Of a stretch of DNA of 41,300 bases, positions 24,364-32,508 are shown piece by piece; position 1 is the first letter of the stretch; each line of letters starts with the position of its first letter. The notes beneath the pieces are model-generated. The model ran no database searches. It was not told the DNA's origin and was given only the letters and a program-made list of their open reading frames with translations. Both the position numbers and the translations under genes were made by a program. The stretch lies in assembly GCA_002418985.1 (NCBI GenBank), contig DIFE01000125.1, positions 9,016 to 50,315 on the forward strand, given 5' to 3'. The stretch is from Deltaproteobacteria bacterium UBA5756 (GTDB taxonomy: Bacteria; Desulfobacterota; Syntrophorhabdia; Syntrophorhabdales; Syntrophorhabdaceae).

Positions 24364-25060
24364 AACCCATAGCCTCCTCGATGCTTATGAATCCCTCGTA
24401 GAAGGCCTTTCCTATGATTGTCGCCCAGACGTCCGCTTCCTTGAGACGCCTGACGTCTTCTATCTTCGATACGCCGCCGCTTGCGATGACAGGCAGCCTC
24501 GTCATATCCGATATGGCTTTGAGCCCTTCGAAATCGGGCCCCGTCAGCATGCCGTCGCGTTCGATGCTCGTGCACAGGACAGCCATGATGCCGATCCGTT
24601 CGGCGGCGGTAAGGATCGCGGAAACATCGCGGTCCACGGCGCTTTTCCATCCCCGTGCCATTGGTTTTCCCTGAAGAAGGTCAAGACCGAGGACGATATT
24701 GCCGAACCGCGAGAGACTCTCGAAAAAGTCCTCGTCCTCAAGGGCACGGGTGCCGATAATGATCCCGTCGATGCCCAGATCACTGTAATATTTAATGGTA
24801 TCATCGGTGCGGATGCCGCCGCCGACTTCCATGTAGCCCTTCACCAGCGTGCGGATCTTTTTGATGATGTCGCCGTGGACAGGCTCGCCGCCCCTGGCAC
24901 CGTCGAGATCGATAATATGGAAATCCCGCGCCCCGCGACGCACCATCTCTTCGATCATGGCGGGAGGATCATCGCTGTAGACCGTTACTTCTTCGAAATT
25001 GCCTTTCCTGAGACGAACGGTCCTGCCGCCCATCAGGTCCATCGCAAACAACGGCTTCAC
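24353..25060 (-). CDS. hisA: phosphoribosylformimino-5-aminoimidazole carboxamide ribotide isomerase
   Basis: HisA isomerises ProFAR to PRFAR, the step before HisF. The 235-residue half-barrel duplication has Asp8 in FAMDLMGG, DLDGARGG, the phosphate loop GGGIRTDD, the second catalytic Asp in TSIERDGMLTGPD, and SGGVSKIED. Its ATG overlaps the stop of the upstream exported-protein gene (ATGA). It forms an operon with hisF and hisI. Confidence 0.95.
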   Translation of the reverse strand: MKPLFAMDLMGGRTVRLRKGNFEEVTVYSDDPPAMIEEMVRRGARDFHIIDLDGARGGEPVHGDIIKKIRTLVKGYMEVGGGIRTDDTIKYYSDLGIDGIIIGTRALEDEDFFESLSRFGNIVLGLDLLQGKPMARGWKSAVDRDVSAILTAAERIGIMAVLCTSIERDGMLTGPDFEGLKAISDMTRLPVIASGGVSKIEDVRRLKEADVWATIIGKAFYEGFISIEEAMGYAD

Positions 25061-25635
25061 TCGGCAGACTCCGTCGTTCCCTTCGGCTCGACAAGCTCAT
25101 CAAGCCCCGCATTGATACCCTCTTCGGCAAGCTCCTCCGCCGTCACCCAGCGGGCTCCCCTGCGGAAGAATTTTCCCATGGTGAAGAGGTTTTGTGTCAG
25201 GGCCTTCTGTTCTTCGGCATACGTGAAGATCTTGCCCACGACTTTGTCCTTCATGAGATGCATATGGAAAGCGATGGAGGCAGGTTTTTCAACGGCGAAG
25301 TTTCCCCCTTTTCTCTCCTGAAAGCGATAGATGAGGACATTGATGTAAGGCTGATCCTTCTTCATCCCGTCCGAGTAACCGATGCTGCGGTCGGTCAGGG
25401 CGGTCTTCAGCTTCTCCTTCACTATGGCCGGTGCATCGGTATGAACCACACCGGGGCTGATCGCCCTGCCGCAGACGGGACACCTCGTCGCCGTCTGCGG
25501 ATCCTGAAGCTGCTCCACGACGATACCCAGATCACCCAAGGAGTAAACGGCGGGAACCGCAAAGGCAAGAACGAATACCGCGACGAAAAGAGTGGCAAGG
25601 AAAAACTTCGGTCGTTTTATAAACTGTAGGAACAT
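25057..25635 (-). CDS. membrane-anchored CPVCG protein of unknown function at the head of the his cluster
   Basis: The 192-residue protein has a basic start and one hydrophobic segment (about 10-32), giving a signal peptide or anchor with the rest outside the cytoplasm. Residues 50-56 read TRCPVCGRAISPG, a single Cys-x-x-Cys pair that could bind zinc, iron or haem-related ligands or act as a thiol-redox site. A mixed region with FHMHLMKDK follows. The stop overlaps the hisA start, but nothing suggests a histidine role; the coupling may only share expression. No family recognised. Confidence 0.7.
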   Translation of the reverse strand: MFLQFIKRPKFFLATLFVAVFVLAFAVPAVYSLGDLGIVVEQLQDPQTATRCPVCGRAISPGVVHTDAPAIVKEKLKTALTDRSIGYSDGMKKDQPYINVLIYRFQERKGGNFAVEKPASIAFHMHLMKDKVVGKIFTYAEEQKALTQNLFTMGKFFRRGARWVTAEELAEEGINAGLDELVEPKGTTESAE

Positions 25636-25712
25636 GTTTAATTTTATAAAAAAACCGGGGTAAAAGAAAGAGAAAAGACAGTTTCGGATCTCCGGTCCAG
25701 GTAAAAGATGGG

Positions 25713-25764
25713 AATGAAAATAGGTCCTATAAGTCGTATAAGACCTATAGGACCTATTTTCATT
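25713..25764 (-). terminator. 19-bp perfect inverted repeat after livF
   Basis: AATGAAAATAGGTCCTATA (25713-25731) is exactly complementary to 25746-25764, with a 14-base loop. On the minus strand the right arm ends TTTTCATT, so it can end liv transcripts. It is built from the same GGTCCTATA unit seen near yjbQ. Confidence 0.65.
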
Positions 25765-25788
25765 GTCTTTCCCTATAACCCATAACCC

Positions 25789-25817
25789 GATTTAGTTTTC
25801 GCATCGAAAACTAAATC
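25789..25817. repeat. 13-bp perfect hairpin spanning the livF stop codon
   Basis: GATTTAGTTTTCG (25789-25801) pairs with CGAAAACTAAATC (25805-25817) around a CAT loop. The right arm contains the livF stop (25811-25813) and its last codon. No T-run follows on the minus strand. Confidence 0.75.
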
Positions 25818-26500
25818 ATCAGATACTTTCTCTTCACCTCTTCGTTGGCCTCCAGTTCCTGAACGGTGCCTTCGAAGCGGATCCTGCCGTTGTCTATGAC
25901 GTAGGCCCTTGTGATCATCTTGAGGGCGGAGCGGACGTTCTGCTCCGACAGGAGGATACTTATCCCAACGTCCTTGAGCCGCAAGATCTGCTGTTCCAGG
26001 TCTCTGACGATGAGCGGGGCCAGACCCTCAGTGGGCTCGTCGAGCAGAAGGAGTTCGGGGCTGCCCATGAGTGCCCTGGCGATGGTCAGCATCTGCTGCT
26101 CCCCGCCGCTCAGGTGCCCGGCGCGGCGCGTCTTTATCTCCTTAAGGGCAGGGAAGAGCCCGTAGACCCTCTCCTTGTTCCAGTCCTTGCTGCGCTGATA
26201 AACGATGTCCAGATTGTCGTCGACACAGAGGTCGGCGAAGACCCTGCGGTCGTCGGGCACGTAGCCGATGCCCTGTCTGAAGAGCATAAAGGGCTTCTCC
26301 CCGGTGATCTCCTTTCCCTTCAGGGTGATCGTCCCCTTCCTCGGCGGCACGATGCCCATGATGCTCTTCATGGTGGTACTCTTCCCCGCGCCGTTGCGGC
26401 CGAGAAGGCCCACTACCTCGCCGGCGTTGACTTTCAGGGTCACGTCGAAGAGAATGTGGCTCAGTCCGTAGTACGTATCGATACCGTTTACGTCAAGCAT
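25811..26500 (-). CDS. livF: branched-chain amino acid-type ABC transporter, ATPase LivF
   Basis: One of two ATPases driving a Liv/HAAT importer at the inner membrane. The 229-residue protein has Walker A GRNGAGKST (about 35-43), the Q-loop region, signature LSGGEQQ, Walker B LLLLDEPTEGLAP and the switch region LLSEQN. EPTEGLAP and the GIGYVPDDRRVF segment are typical of LivF rather than LivG. It overlaps the end of livG by 13 bases. The five genes livJHMGF run in the usual order. Substrate specificity lies in LivJ and may not be an amino acid. Confidence 0.95.
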   Translation of the reverse strand: MLDVNGIDTYYGLSHILFDVTLKVNAGEVVGLLGRNGAGKSTTMKSIMGIVPPRKGTITLKGKEITGEKPFMLFRQGIGYVPDDRRVFADLCVDDNLDIVYQRSKDWNKERVYGLFPALKEIKTRRAGHLSGGEQQMLTIARALMGSPELLLLDEPTEGLAPLIVRDLEQQILRLKDVGISILLSEQNVRSALKMITRAYVIDNGRIRFEGTVQELEANEEVKRKYLMI

Positions 26501-27237
26501 GCGTCACTCCCGCCAAGATATGCGTCCTGTACCTCCTGACAGCATCTGACATCGTCGCAGGTACCTTCGATGATCGTCGATCCCCTCACCATGACCATGA
26601 TCCGGTCCGAGATGGAGAAGACGATCTCCATGTCGTGTTCGCAGAAGAGAATGGTGATGCCCAGCTTCTCCTTGAGCTGCTTGATGAGGTCGATGCAACG
26701 CGTCGTCTCCTCGGGGGACATCCCGGCAGTCGGTTCATCAAGGATAAGGAACTCGGGGTTGCCGCCGAGCGCGATGGCGATCTCGAGTACCTTGCGCTCA
26801 CCGTGAGAAAGGGCCGCGCTGGTGCCGTCCCTGATCTCCATGAGGCCCACGTCCCCGAGGATCCTGTCCGTCTCGGCGATGGCCAGCTTCGCGGAGGGGG
26901 TGAAGAGGTTCCAGGTCCTCTTCTGCCGGGAGAGGACTGAAACCTGGACGTTTTCAAAGACACTCAGTTTCGGGAAAACGTTCACCACCTGGAAGGACCG
27001 CGATATGCCCCTGCGGCAAACCTGGTAGGGGGGGAGCCCCGTGATGTCCTCGCCCTTGAAGACCACCTTCCCGCTCTCAGGCTTCAGAACACCGGTGATC
27101 AGGTTGAAAAGGGTCGTCTTGCCCGCCCCGTTGGGACCGATGACGGCGACCACCTCGCCCTCCTTCACGGAGAGGCTCGCATTATTCACCGCCTTGAACC
27201 CGTCGAACGATTTCGATAGTGATGTGACCTCTAGCAC
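26488..27237 (-). CDS. livG: branched-chain amino acid-type ABC transporter, ATPase LivG
   Basis: The second ATPase subunit. The 249-residue protein has Walker A GPNGAGKTT (about 34-42), the LivG-type segment GISRSFQVVNVFPKLSVFENV, signature LSHGERKVLEIAIAL (His in place of the second Gly, as in many LivG), Walker B LILDEPTAGMSPEET and switch FCEHDME. It lies 19 bases after livM and overlaps livF. It pairs with LivF beneath the LivH/LivM permease. Confidence 0.95.
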   Translation of the reverse strand: MLEVTSLSKSFDGFKAVNNASLSVKEGEVVAVIGPNGAGKTTLFNLITGVLKPESGKVVFKGEDITGLPPYQVCRRGISRSFQVVNVFPKLSVFENVQVSVLSRQKRTWNLFTPSAKLAIAETDRILGDVGLMEIRDGTSAALSHGERKVLEIAIALGGNPEFLILDEPTAGMSPEETTRCIDLIKQLKEKLGITILFCEHDMEIVFSISDRIMVMVRGSTIIEGTCDDVRCCQEVQDAYLGGSDACLT

Positions 27238-27256
27238 TGAAGACTCCTTGCATGCG

Positions 27257-28198
27257 TCATTTGTTCCTGACCTTCTTCTTCACGAACCGGTCCAGGTACC
27301 CCAGGACGCCGTTGGGGAGGAAGAAGATGACGGCCATCATGATCACCCCGAGAACAAGCGCCCAGTAGCCGGTGATGCCGCTGACGTACGTCCGCAGGAG
27401 GACTATGACGGCCGCACCCACCATGGGGCCGAGATAGGAGAGCCATCCTCCGAGCAGGCACATGATGATGAGCTCCAGCGAGAGCGTCCAGAACATCATG
27501 TCCGGGAAGACGGTGTTGTCCACGACCACAAAGAGGGAGCCCGCCACCCCGCCGAAAAATCCGGCGATGCTGAGCGCCAGAAGCTGCTGGAGCTTTGCGT
27601 TGACACCGATCATCTCGGAACGCACCGGGTTGTCCCTTATCCCCTGGAGGGCGCTGCCGAAGGGGGATTTAATCATCCGGTAGAGGATGAACATGGAGAC
27701 CGCGGTAACTATGAGGGTAAAGTAGTAGGAACCGTTGGACGAAGAGATGATGTCGGGCAGGGGGACGCCGTGGATGCCGTCGTCGCCCCCGGTAAAAGAG
27801 TACCAGCGGTAGACGATGGCCCAGACCAGTGATCCGAGGGATATCTGGAGCATACCGAAATAAAGCTTGGAGAGGCGGATGCAGATGACCCCGATCACAA
27901 GCCCCACGATAGCCGCGGCAACAGGGCCCACAATGAACCCCAGCCAGGGGGAAAGTCCCGATTTCGTGATCATGAGAGCCGTGCCATAGGCCCCGACCCC
28001 ATAAAAGACCGCATGGTGGAACTGGAAAACCCCTCCGTACCCGAGAACGAAGTTGAGGCTCGTCGCGCACAGGCCCGTCAGGAGAATGATCGCCGTGAGG
28101 TAGACGTAGAACCTGTCGAGGAAAAGCGGGAAGCATAGGAGAACGACAAGGGCGGCGATAACCCATGGAAGCTTCCTGCGAAAAACAGAGCTGTTCAT
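27257..28198 (-). CDS. livM: branched-chain amino acid-type ABC transporter permease LivM
   Basis: The 313-residue inner-membrane permease has about eight to nine hydrophobic segments and the LivM signature regions LNFVLGYGGVFQFHHAVFYGVGAY (usual form GY.G..S.GHA.F.G.GAY, here Gln-Phe-His-His) and the cytoplasmic coupling loop SPFGSALQGIRDNPVRSEMIGVNAKLQQLLAL. Transported substrate cannot be read from it. It lies 10 bases after livH. Confidence 0.94.
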   Translation of the reverse strand: MNSSVFRRKLPWVIAALVVLLCFPLFLDRFYVYLTAIILLTGLCATSLNFVLGYGGVFQFHHAVFYGVGAYGTALMITKSGLSPWLGFIVGPVAAAIVGLVIGVICIRLSKLYFGMLQISLGSLVWAIVYRWYSFTGGDDGIHGVPLPDIISSSNGSYYFTLIVTAVSMFILYRMIKSPFGSALQGIRDNPVRSEMIGVNAKLQQLLALSIAGFFGGVAGSLFVVVDNTVFPDMMFWTLSLELIIMCLLGGWLSYLGPMVGAAVIVLLRTYVSGITGYWALVLGVIMMAVIFFLPNGVLGYLDRFVKKKVRNK

Positions 28199-28208
28199 AG
28201 ACGACCCC

Positions 28209-29108
28209 TTACCAGGTTGATTTCAAGAGCCCCGTGGGCCTGAATATGAGGACGACGACCACCGCGAGGTAAGGAAAGACGATTCCGAACTTGGGCCACA
28301 CGAGAATCCCCAGTGACTGGGTCAAACCAAAGATGAGAGCGCCCAGCAAGGCGCCCCAAACGTTGCCGAGGCCCCCCATGATGACGATGAGGAAGGCCTC
28401 TATGATGAGCGTGTGGTCCATGCCGAGGGTGACGCTTACCGTAGGGGCGACGAGTACACCTCCGAGTCCCGCCAGCAGGCAGCCGATGATGAAGACGATG
28501 GCGAAAACCCAGCTTACGTTTATGCCGACCGCTCCCACCATCTCCCGGTCAACTGCGGCGGCACGGGATATCTTGCCGATCTTTGTCTTGTTCGTCAGAA
28601 GCCACAGCAGGATTGCTATGATGGGCCCCATGACAAGGAGGAAAAAACTGTAGATGGGAAAGGGAAGCCCGCCGAAGAGGTTCATGTAGCCCTGGAAGAC
28701 CTGAGGCACGGGGACCGATCGGTATTCGGCCCCCCATACCAGCTTGACAAGGTCTCCAAAGACGAGTGACATTGCAAAAGTGAGAAGGAGGAGCATGAGG
28801 TGTTCGCGCTCATAGAGGAATTGGAAAAGTGAGCGCTCGGCCGCAAAGCTTAGGGCCGCGACCCCCAGCGGCGCCAGGACGAGGGCCATCCAGAAGCCCA
28901 GGTTGCCCCCGCCGAAGAGGTGCGCCACGGTGTAGGCCATGAAGGCGCCGATCATGTAAAGGGAACCGTGCGCCACGTTGGGGATCCTCAGCACCCCCAG
29001 GATGAGGCTCAAGCCCGATGAAACGATGAAGAGGATGACCGTGCGGGAGAGGCCTACCAGTATCTGACTGAATATACCCGGACTCACGAACGAAAAGATG
29101 CTCTCCAT
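28209..29108 (-). CDS. livH: branched-chain amino acid-type ABC transporter permease LivH
   Basis: The 299-residue inner-membrane permease has about eight hydrophobic segments, the LivH start SGLSLILGVLRIPNVAHGSLYMIGAF (usual G..L..G......AHG...M.GA) and the coupling loop AAAVDREMVGAVGINVSWVFAI, and ends GGLGNVWGALLGALIFGLTQSL near the C-terminus. It forms the channel with LivM. It lies 21 bases after livJ. Confidence 0.94.
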   Translation of the reverse strand: MESIFSFVSPGIFSQILVGLSRTVILFIVSSGLSLILGVLRIPNVAHGSLYMIGAFMAYTVAHLFGGGNLGFWMALVLAPLGVAALSFAAERSLFQFLYEREHLMLLLLTFAMSLVFGDLVKLVWGAEYRSVPVPQVFQGYMNLFGGLPFPIYSFFLLVMGPIIAILLWLLTNKTKIGKISRAAAVDREMVGAVGINVSWVFAIVFIIGCLLAGLGGVLVAPTVSVTLGMDHTLIIEAFLIVIMGGLGNVWGALLGALIFGLTQSLGILVWPKFGIVFPYLAVVVVLIFRPTGLLKSTW

Positions 29109-29129
29109 TATCTCTCCCCGGTGCCGCTT

Positions 29130-30347
29130 TTATTTCTTGCGGAGCTTCAGAACCTCTTCACAGGACGGGACGTAATCCTTGCCCTGAATAGTCTCGATGT
29201 TTCCGGCGGTAAGGAAGTCGTACTTCGCATCCTTCTTTGTCACGCCGAAATACATGGGAAGCAGGAGCTGATGGTCGCATTTGCGGATCTCGAGCTTGCC
29301 GACGGGGCTGTCTATGGCCATGCCCTCAAGGGCGGTGACGAGCTTCTCCGTGTCGAGCTTGCCCGCCTTCTTGTACCCTTCGGCGATGAACTGCGCCGTC
29401 ATGTACCCGTAAAGAGCCCCGATCCGGGGATTTCGATTGTAGGCCTTCTTGAAATCCGCCACGAATGCCCTGTTCTCCGGTGTGTCAGGATAGTAGAAGA
29501 AGTAGTTCGCCGTGCCGTAAACGCCTTCGGGGGCGTTCTTGCCCTGGGGGGCGAGAACGGAGAGTTCCGTCGCGGTGTGCTGATAGAAAGGGATCTTCTG
29601 GCTAAGGCCCGTAGCCTTGGCAGCCTTCTGGAAGTTGACCATGCCGGAACCTCCCGTCGCTACGATGATGAAATCGGGTTTCGCGGCAAGTATCTGGGTG
29701 ATATACGGAGTGAAGTCCGCTTCGCCGACTTTCCACCAGGTCTCTCCCACCTTCTGGACGGAAGGTTTGAGCTTCTTGAGGTTGTTCCAGACGCCCTCGG
29801 CGATGGCGTGGCCGTATTCATAATCGTCGCCGGCGATCCAGTACTTGACGTAGGGTTTCTTCGCGAGCGCGATGGCGGTTGCCCTGCCTGCCATCTCGGT
29901 ATTCTCGTTCATGTTGAAAATGTAGCGGTGTCCCTTTTCCCCGACGATCTTGTCGCTCTTCGCAAAGGTGACGAAGAAGGGGATCTTCTCTTTCCTGACA
30001 AAGTCGGAGATGGCGAGAGTGGTGGCGCTGTTTATGGTGCCCATGAGAATATTCACCTTTTCCTTCAGGACGAGTTCCTTGGCCATGGCCAGGCCGATAT
30101 CGGGTTTGAACTTCTCGTCTCTGGTGGTATATTCGATCTTCTTCCCAAGGATGCCGCCTTTGGCATTTATCTTCTCCACGGCCAGCTTAAACCCGTCGAG
30201 CACGTCATTGGTGAAGGTCGTCGCAGGTCCCGTGTAGGTATCTACGATGCCCACCTTTATGGTGTCTGCCGCATGGGAGAGGGAAAATACGCACAGAAGG
30301 GACAACAAAACAACGGACCAGAGCGCAAAGAACGAATATTTCTTCAT
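29130..30347 (-). CDS. livJ: Liv/HAAT-type periplasmic substrate-binding protein
   Basis: The 405-residue precursor has a signal peptide (KKYSFFALW... cleaved after SHA, about residue 27). A type I periplasmic binding fold follows, starting IKVGIVDTYTGPATTFTND. KINAKGGILGKKIEY and the MGTINSATTLAISDFVRKEKIPFF block are typical of LivJ/Leu-binding homologues. Bacteria use this class for branched-chain amino acids, amides, aromatic acids, urea and other carboxylates, so the ligand is open. The GntR-FCD regulator and LarA-type enzyme beside it favour a hydroxy- or carboxylic acid. GGAGG before ATG 30347 fixes the start; the frame opens further upstream to 30410. Confidence 0.92.
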   Translation of the reverse strand: MKKYSFFALWSVVLLSLLCVFSLSHAADTIKVGIVDTYTGPATTFTNDVLDGFKLAVEKINAKGGILGKKIEYTTRDEKFKPDIGLAMAKELVLKEKVNILMGTINSATTLAISDFVRKEKIPFFVTFAKSDKIVGEKGHRYIFNMNENTEMAGRATAIALAKKPYVKYWIAGDDYEYGHAIAEGVWNNLKKLKPSVQKVGETWWKVGEADFTPYITQILAAKPDFIIVATGGSGMVNFQKAAKATGLSQKIPFYQHTATELSVLAPQGKNAPEGVYGTANYFFYYPDTPENRAFVADFKKAYNRNPRIGALYGYMTAQFIAEGYKKAGKLDTEKLVTALEGMAIDSPVGKLEIRKCDHQLLLPMYFGVTKKDAKYDFLTAGNIETIQGKDYVPSCEEVLKLRKK

Positions 30348-30382
30348 ACCAGCACCTCCGTAAATTTTATGCGTTGATTTGA

Positions 30383-30410
30383 TGTTTACACAGAAACCGT
30401 TTTTTGTCAA
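30383..30410 (-). promoter_or_regulatory. promoter for the liv operon
   Basis: On the minus strand, a perfect TTGACA (30410-30405) and TAAACA (30388-30383) are spaced by 16 bases, upstream of the livJ ATG at 30347. Confidence 0.5.
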
Positions 30411-30431
30411 ATAAAACGCCCGGCCCTGGAA

Positions 30432-31127
30432 TTACCGATTGGCTTCCTGTCCGTCGTCGCCGTCCGTTTCGCGAAAAACGTAATAGAGGATGTCGTCCTT
30501 GGCCTGGCTCAGGTGCATTTTTACCGCGGTCAGGACCTCCGCCGTGTCGTTTCTTTCGATGGCATCAACTATTTTTTCATGTCCCTGCATCGACCGTTCG
30601 GCCGTTTCGGTCATATAGATACATTGGATCCGGTACCGCAGCATATGCCTTCGAAGTGTCTGGGTGAGTTCCAGCAGCCGGTCGCTGCCGGCAAGGCGGG
30701 CTATGATGTCATGAAACTGCGCGTCAAGTTCCACGTAACCGTTGAGATTGCCCCTGGATATCTGTTTCTTCTGGTTCGCTATGTTCCTCTTGAGGGCCTG
30801 GATAAGCCTGTCCGGCTGCTTCGCCGTGGCCCATGCGATGGCGAGGCCTTCAATGGCCGCCCTGATCTCGCACAACTGCTCCACTTCCTGCATGTCCATA
30901 CCCCGCACGACATAGCCGACACGGGGAATGGAGACGACGAGTTTTTCGAGCTCAAGATTATGGAGGGCTTCGCGGACGGGCGTCCGGGAAGTTCCGATCT
31001 CGCCGGCGATCTTCGCCTCTATGAGCCTCTCCTTGGGGGCGATGGCACCTTTCAGGATTTCTTCGCGGATATGATGATAAACTTTTTGCCTGATGGTCTT
31101 GTCTTTTTTTATTACCAGTTTCTTCAT
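30432..31127 (-). CDS. GntR-family transcription regulator, FCD/FadR subfamily
   Basis: The product (231 residues from this start) has an N-terminal winged helix (IRQKVYHHIREEILKGAIAPKERLIEAKIAGEIGTSRTPVREALHNLE). The all-helical FCD ligand-binding domain contains the metal-site pattern D..FH..I (ELDAQFHDIIARLAG), H near RRHMLRYR, and the H in MQGHEKIVDAIER. FCD regulators such as LldR bind hydroxy acids or other carboxylates. The frame opens to 31163, but that would leave only 13 bases to the divergent larA-like gene; ATG 31127 is preferred. It probably controls both the liv operon and the larA-like gene. Confidence 0.88.
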   Translation of the reverse strand: MKKLVIKKDKTIRQKVYHHIREEILKGAIAPKERLIEAKIAGEIGTSRTPVREALHNLELEKLVVSIPRVGYVVRGMDMQEVEQLCEIRAAIEGLAIAWATAKQPDRLIQALKRNIANQKKQISRGNLNGYVELDAQFHDIIARLAGSDRLLELTQTLRRHMLRYRIQCIYMTETAERSMQGHEKIVDAIERNDTAEVLTAVKMHLSQAKDDILYYVFRETDGDDGQEANR

Positions 31128-31131
31128 TAAT

Positions 31132-31146
31132 TTTGTATACTGTACC
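31132..31146. promoter_or_regulatory. candidate GntR operator in the divergent gap
   Basis: TTTGTATACTGTAC lies between the divergent starts at 31127 and 31177. It contains the palindrome GTATAC and resembles the TNGT-N-ACNA half-sites of FCD-GntR operators. No binding evidence. Confidence 0.3.
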
Positions 31147-31176
31147 CTAGCCTTTGTTATCATTCAAGTTTTTTAT

Positions 31177-32391
31177 ATGAAAATAACTCTGCCCCATAAC
31201 CTGTGGAATTCGGAACGCATCCTGGAGATGGAATTTCCCGACCGCTGGGAGGTCGATGTCCTTTCGATGGAGGGTGACGCCAGGCAGCCGATCGGGGGTG
31301 ACGACTACCACCGGGCCATAATGCCCCTCGTGCCCCTCATGAAGGGCAAAAAAGAGGTCTGCGTCCTCTTCGACGACCTTTCACGGCCCACGCGCACCTA
31401 CGAGATCGTTCCCCACCTCCTCGAAGCCTTTGAAGCCGCCGGTATCGCCGACAGCCAGGTCCGGTTCCTGTGTGCCCTCGGGACCCACTCCCCCCACAAC
31501 AACGCCGACTTCCGCAAGAAGCTGGGCAAAGAGGCCCTCGAACGCTTTCCCGTTTACAACCACAACTGCTACGAGAACTGCGAAACGATCGGCGAGACGT
31601 CCCTCGGGACACCCGTTACCATTAATAAAGAATATTTGAGCTGCGATCTCAGGATCGGTATCGGGTCCTTTATCCCCCACCAGTTCTGCGGCTTTGGCGG
31701 CGGGTACAAGATCGTATTCCCGGGGATCGCCCACATCGACGCCATTGAGTACCATCACGGGCTGCTCCTCCAAGAAAACCTGAATAGTTGCTGGGGTCTC
31801 GGCAACCACTCATGCAACGCAATCCTTTCCGACATACGGGAATCGGGGAGGATGGCGGCCCTGGACATCAAGATCGACGTCTTCGTAAACAGCTCCGCCC
31901 GCGCCACAGACGTCTTCGCCGGCTACCCCGACGGTCTCTATCCCGCCATGATAGGGGGCGCGCTCAGGCATTACGGAACGAAAGCGGCCGGTCAGTACGA
32001 CATCGTCTTTGCCAACACCTTCGGCAAGGGCAACGAGGCCATCATAGCCGCCTCCATATCGGAAGCGATCCTTTCCGCCGCCGGGGGCCATCTGGTTCTT
32101 CTGTGCGACATCGAAGAAGGGCAGGTCATCCACTATCTCATGGGAAGGTTCGGAAGAGACCACTGGGGCAGGCTCGCCCGCGGGGAGAGGGTCGCCCATG
32201 AAAGACTCAAGAAGCTCTTCCTCTATTCCCGTCACAAGGACCATGCAGGCTCGTACTGGTTCGGAAGGAAGGAAGACATCACCTGGGTCGACGATCTCGA
32301 CGGCCTCATCGGGCAACTCGACGGGGAATTCCAGAATAGAAAAGTCCGCGTGGCAGTGATACCCGACGGAACGGTACAGATGATAGTCTAG
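31177..32391 (+). CDS. LarA-family nickel-pincer racemase/epimerase homologue (DUF2088)
   Basis: LarA racemises D- and L-lactate using a nickel-pincer nucleotide; homologues act on other 2-hydroxy acids. The 404-residue protein keeps the catalytic set in the right spacing: DDLSRPTR (66-73), His104 in GTHSPH, His168 in IPHQFCGFGGGYK, Lys178 ten residues later and His194 sixteen after that, matching His108, His174, Lys184 and His200 of L. plantarum LarA. The frame opens upstream to 31093, but ATG 31177 gives the normal N-terminus. The cofactor-making larBCE genes are not in the window. It is divergent from the GntR gene and near the liv importer, which may bring in its substrate. Confidence 0.88.
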   Translation: MKITLPHNLWNSERILEMEFPDRWEVDVLSMEGDARQPIGGDDYHRAIMPLVPLMKGKKEVCVLFDDLSRPTRTYEIVPHLLEAFEAAGIADSQVRFLCALGTHSPHNNADFRKKLGKEALERFPVYNHNCYENCETIGETSLGTPVTINKEYLSCDLRIGIGSFIPHQFCGFGGGYKIVFPGIAHIDAIEYHHGLLLQENLNSCWGLGNHSCNAILSDIRESGRMAALDIKIDVFVNSSARATDVFAGYPDGLYPAMIGGALRHYGTKAAGQYDIVFANTFGKGNEAIIAASISEAILSAAGGHLVLLCDIEEGQVIHYLMGRFGRDHWGRLARGERVAHERLKKLFLYSRHKDHAGSYWFGRKEDITWVDDLDGLIGQLDGEFQNRKVRVAVIPDGTVQMIV

Positions 32392-32470
32392 AAAAAACTT
32401 CCGGATTCGAAGGCGTCCCGCTGCCTGGTCCCTTTTATCGCTCATTCCACCCCCGGAAAGTCCGTAAGGC

Positions 32471-32499
32471 TTGTATCGCCCGTCCAAATGGTGTATAAA
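32471..32499 (+). promoter_or_regulatory. promoter for the D-Ala-D-Ala carboxypeptidase gene
   Basis: TTGTAT (32471-32476) and TATAAA (32494-32499) have a 17-base spacer. The ATG at 32509 lies only nine bases after the -10 box, so the transcript could be almost leaderless; no Shine-Dalgarno sequence is present. Confidence 0.5.
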
Positions 32500-32508
32500 T
32501 AAGCCAAG

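Noticed and set aside
32392..32470. Terminator after the larA-like gene
   Set aside because: Only an A-run and no convincing stem are present.
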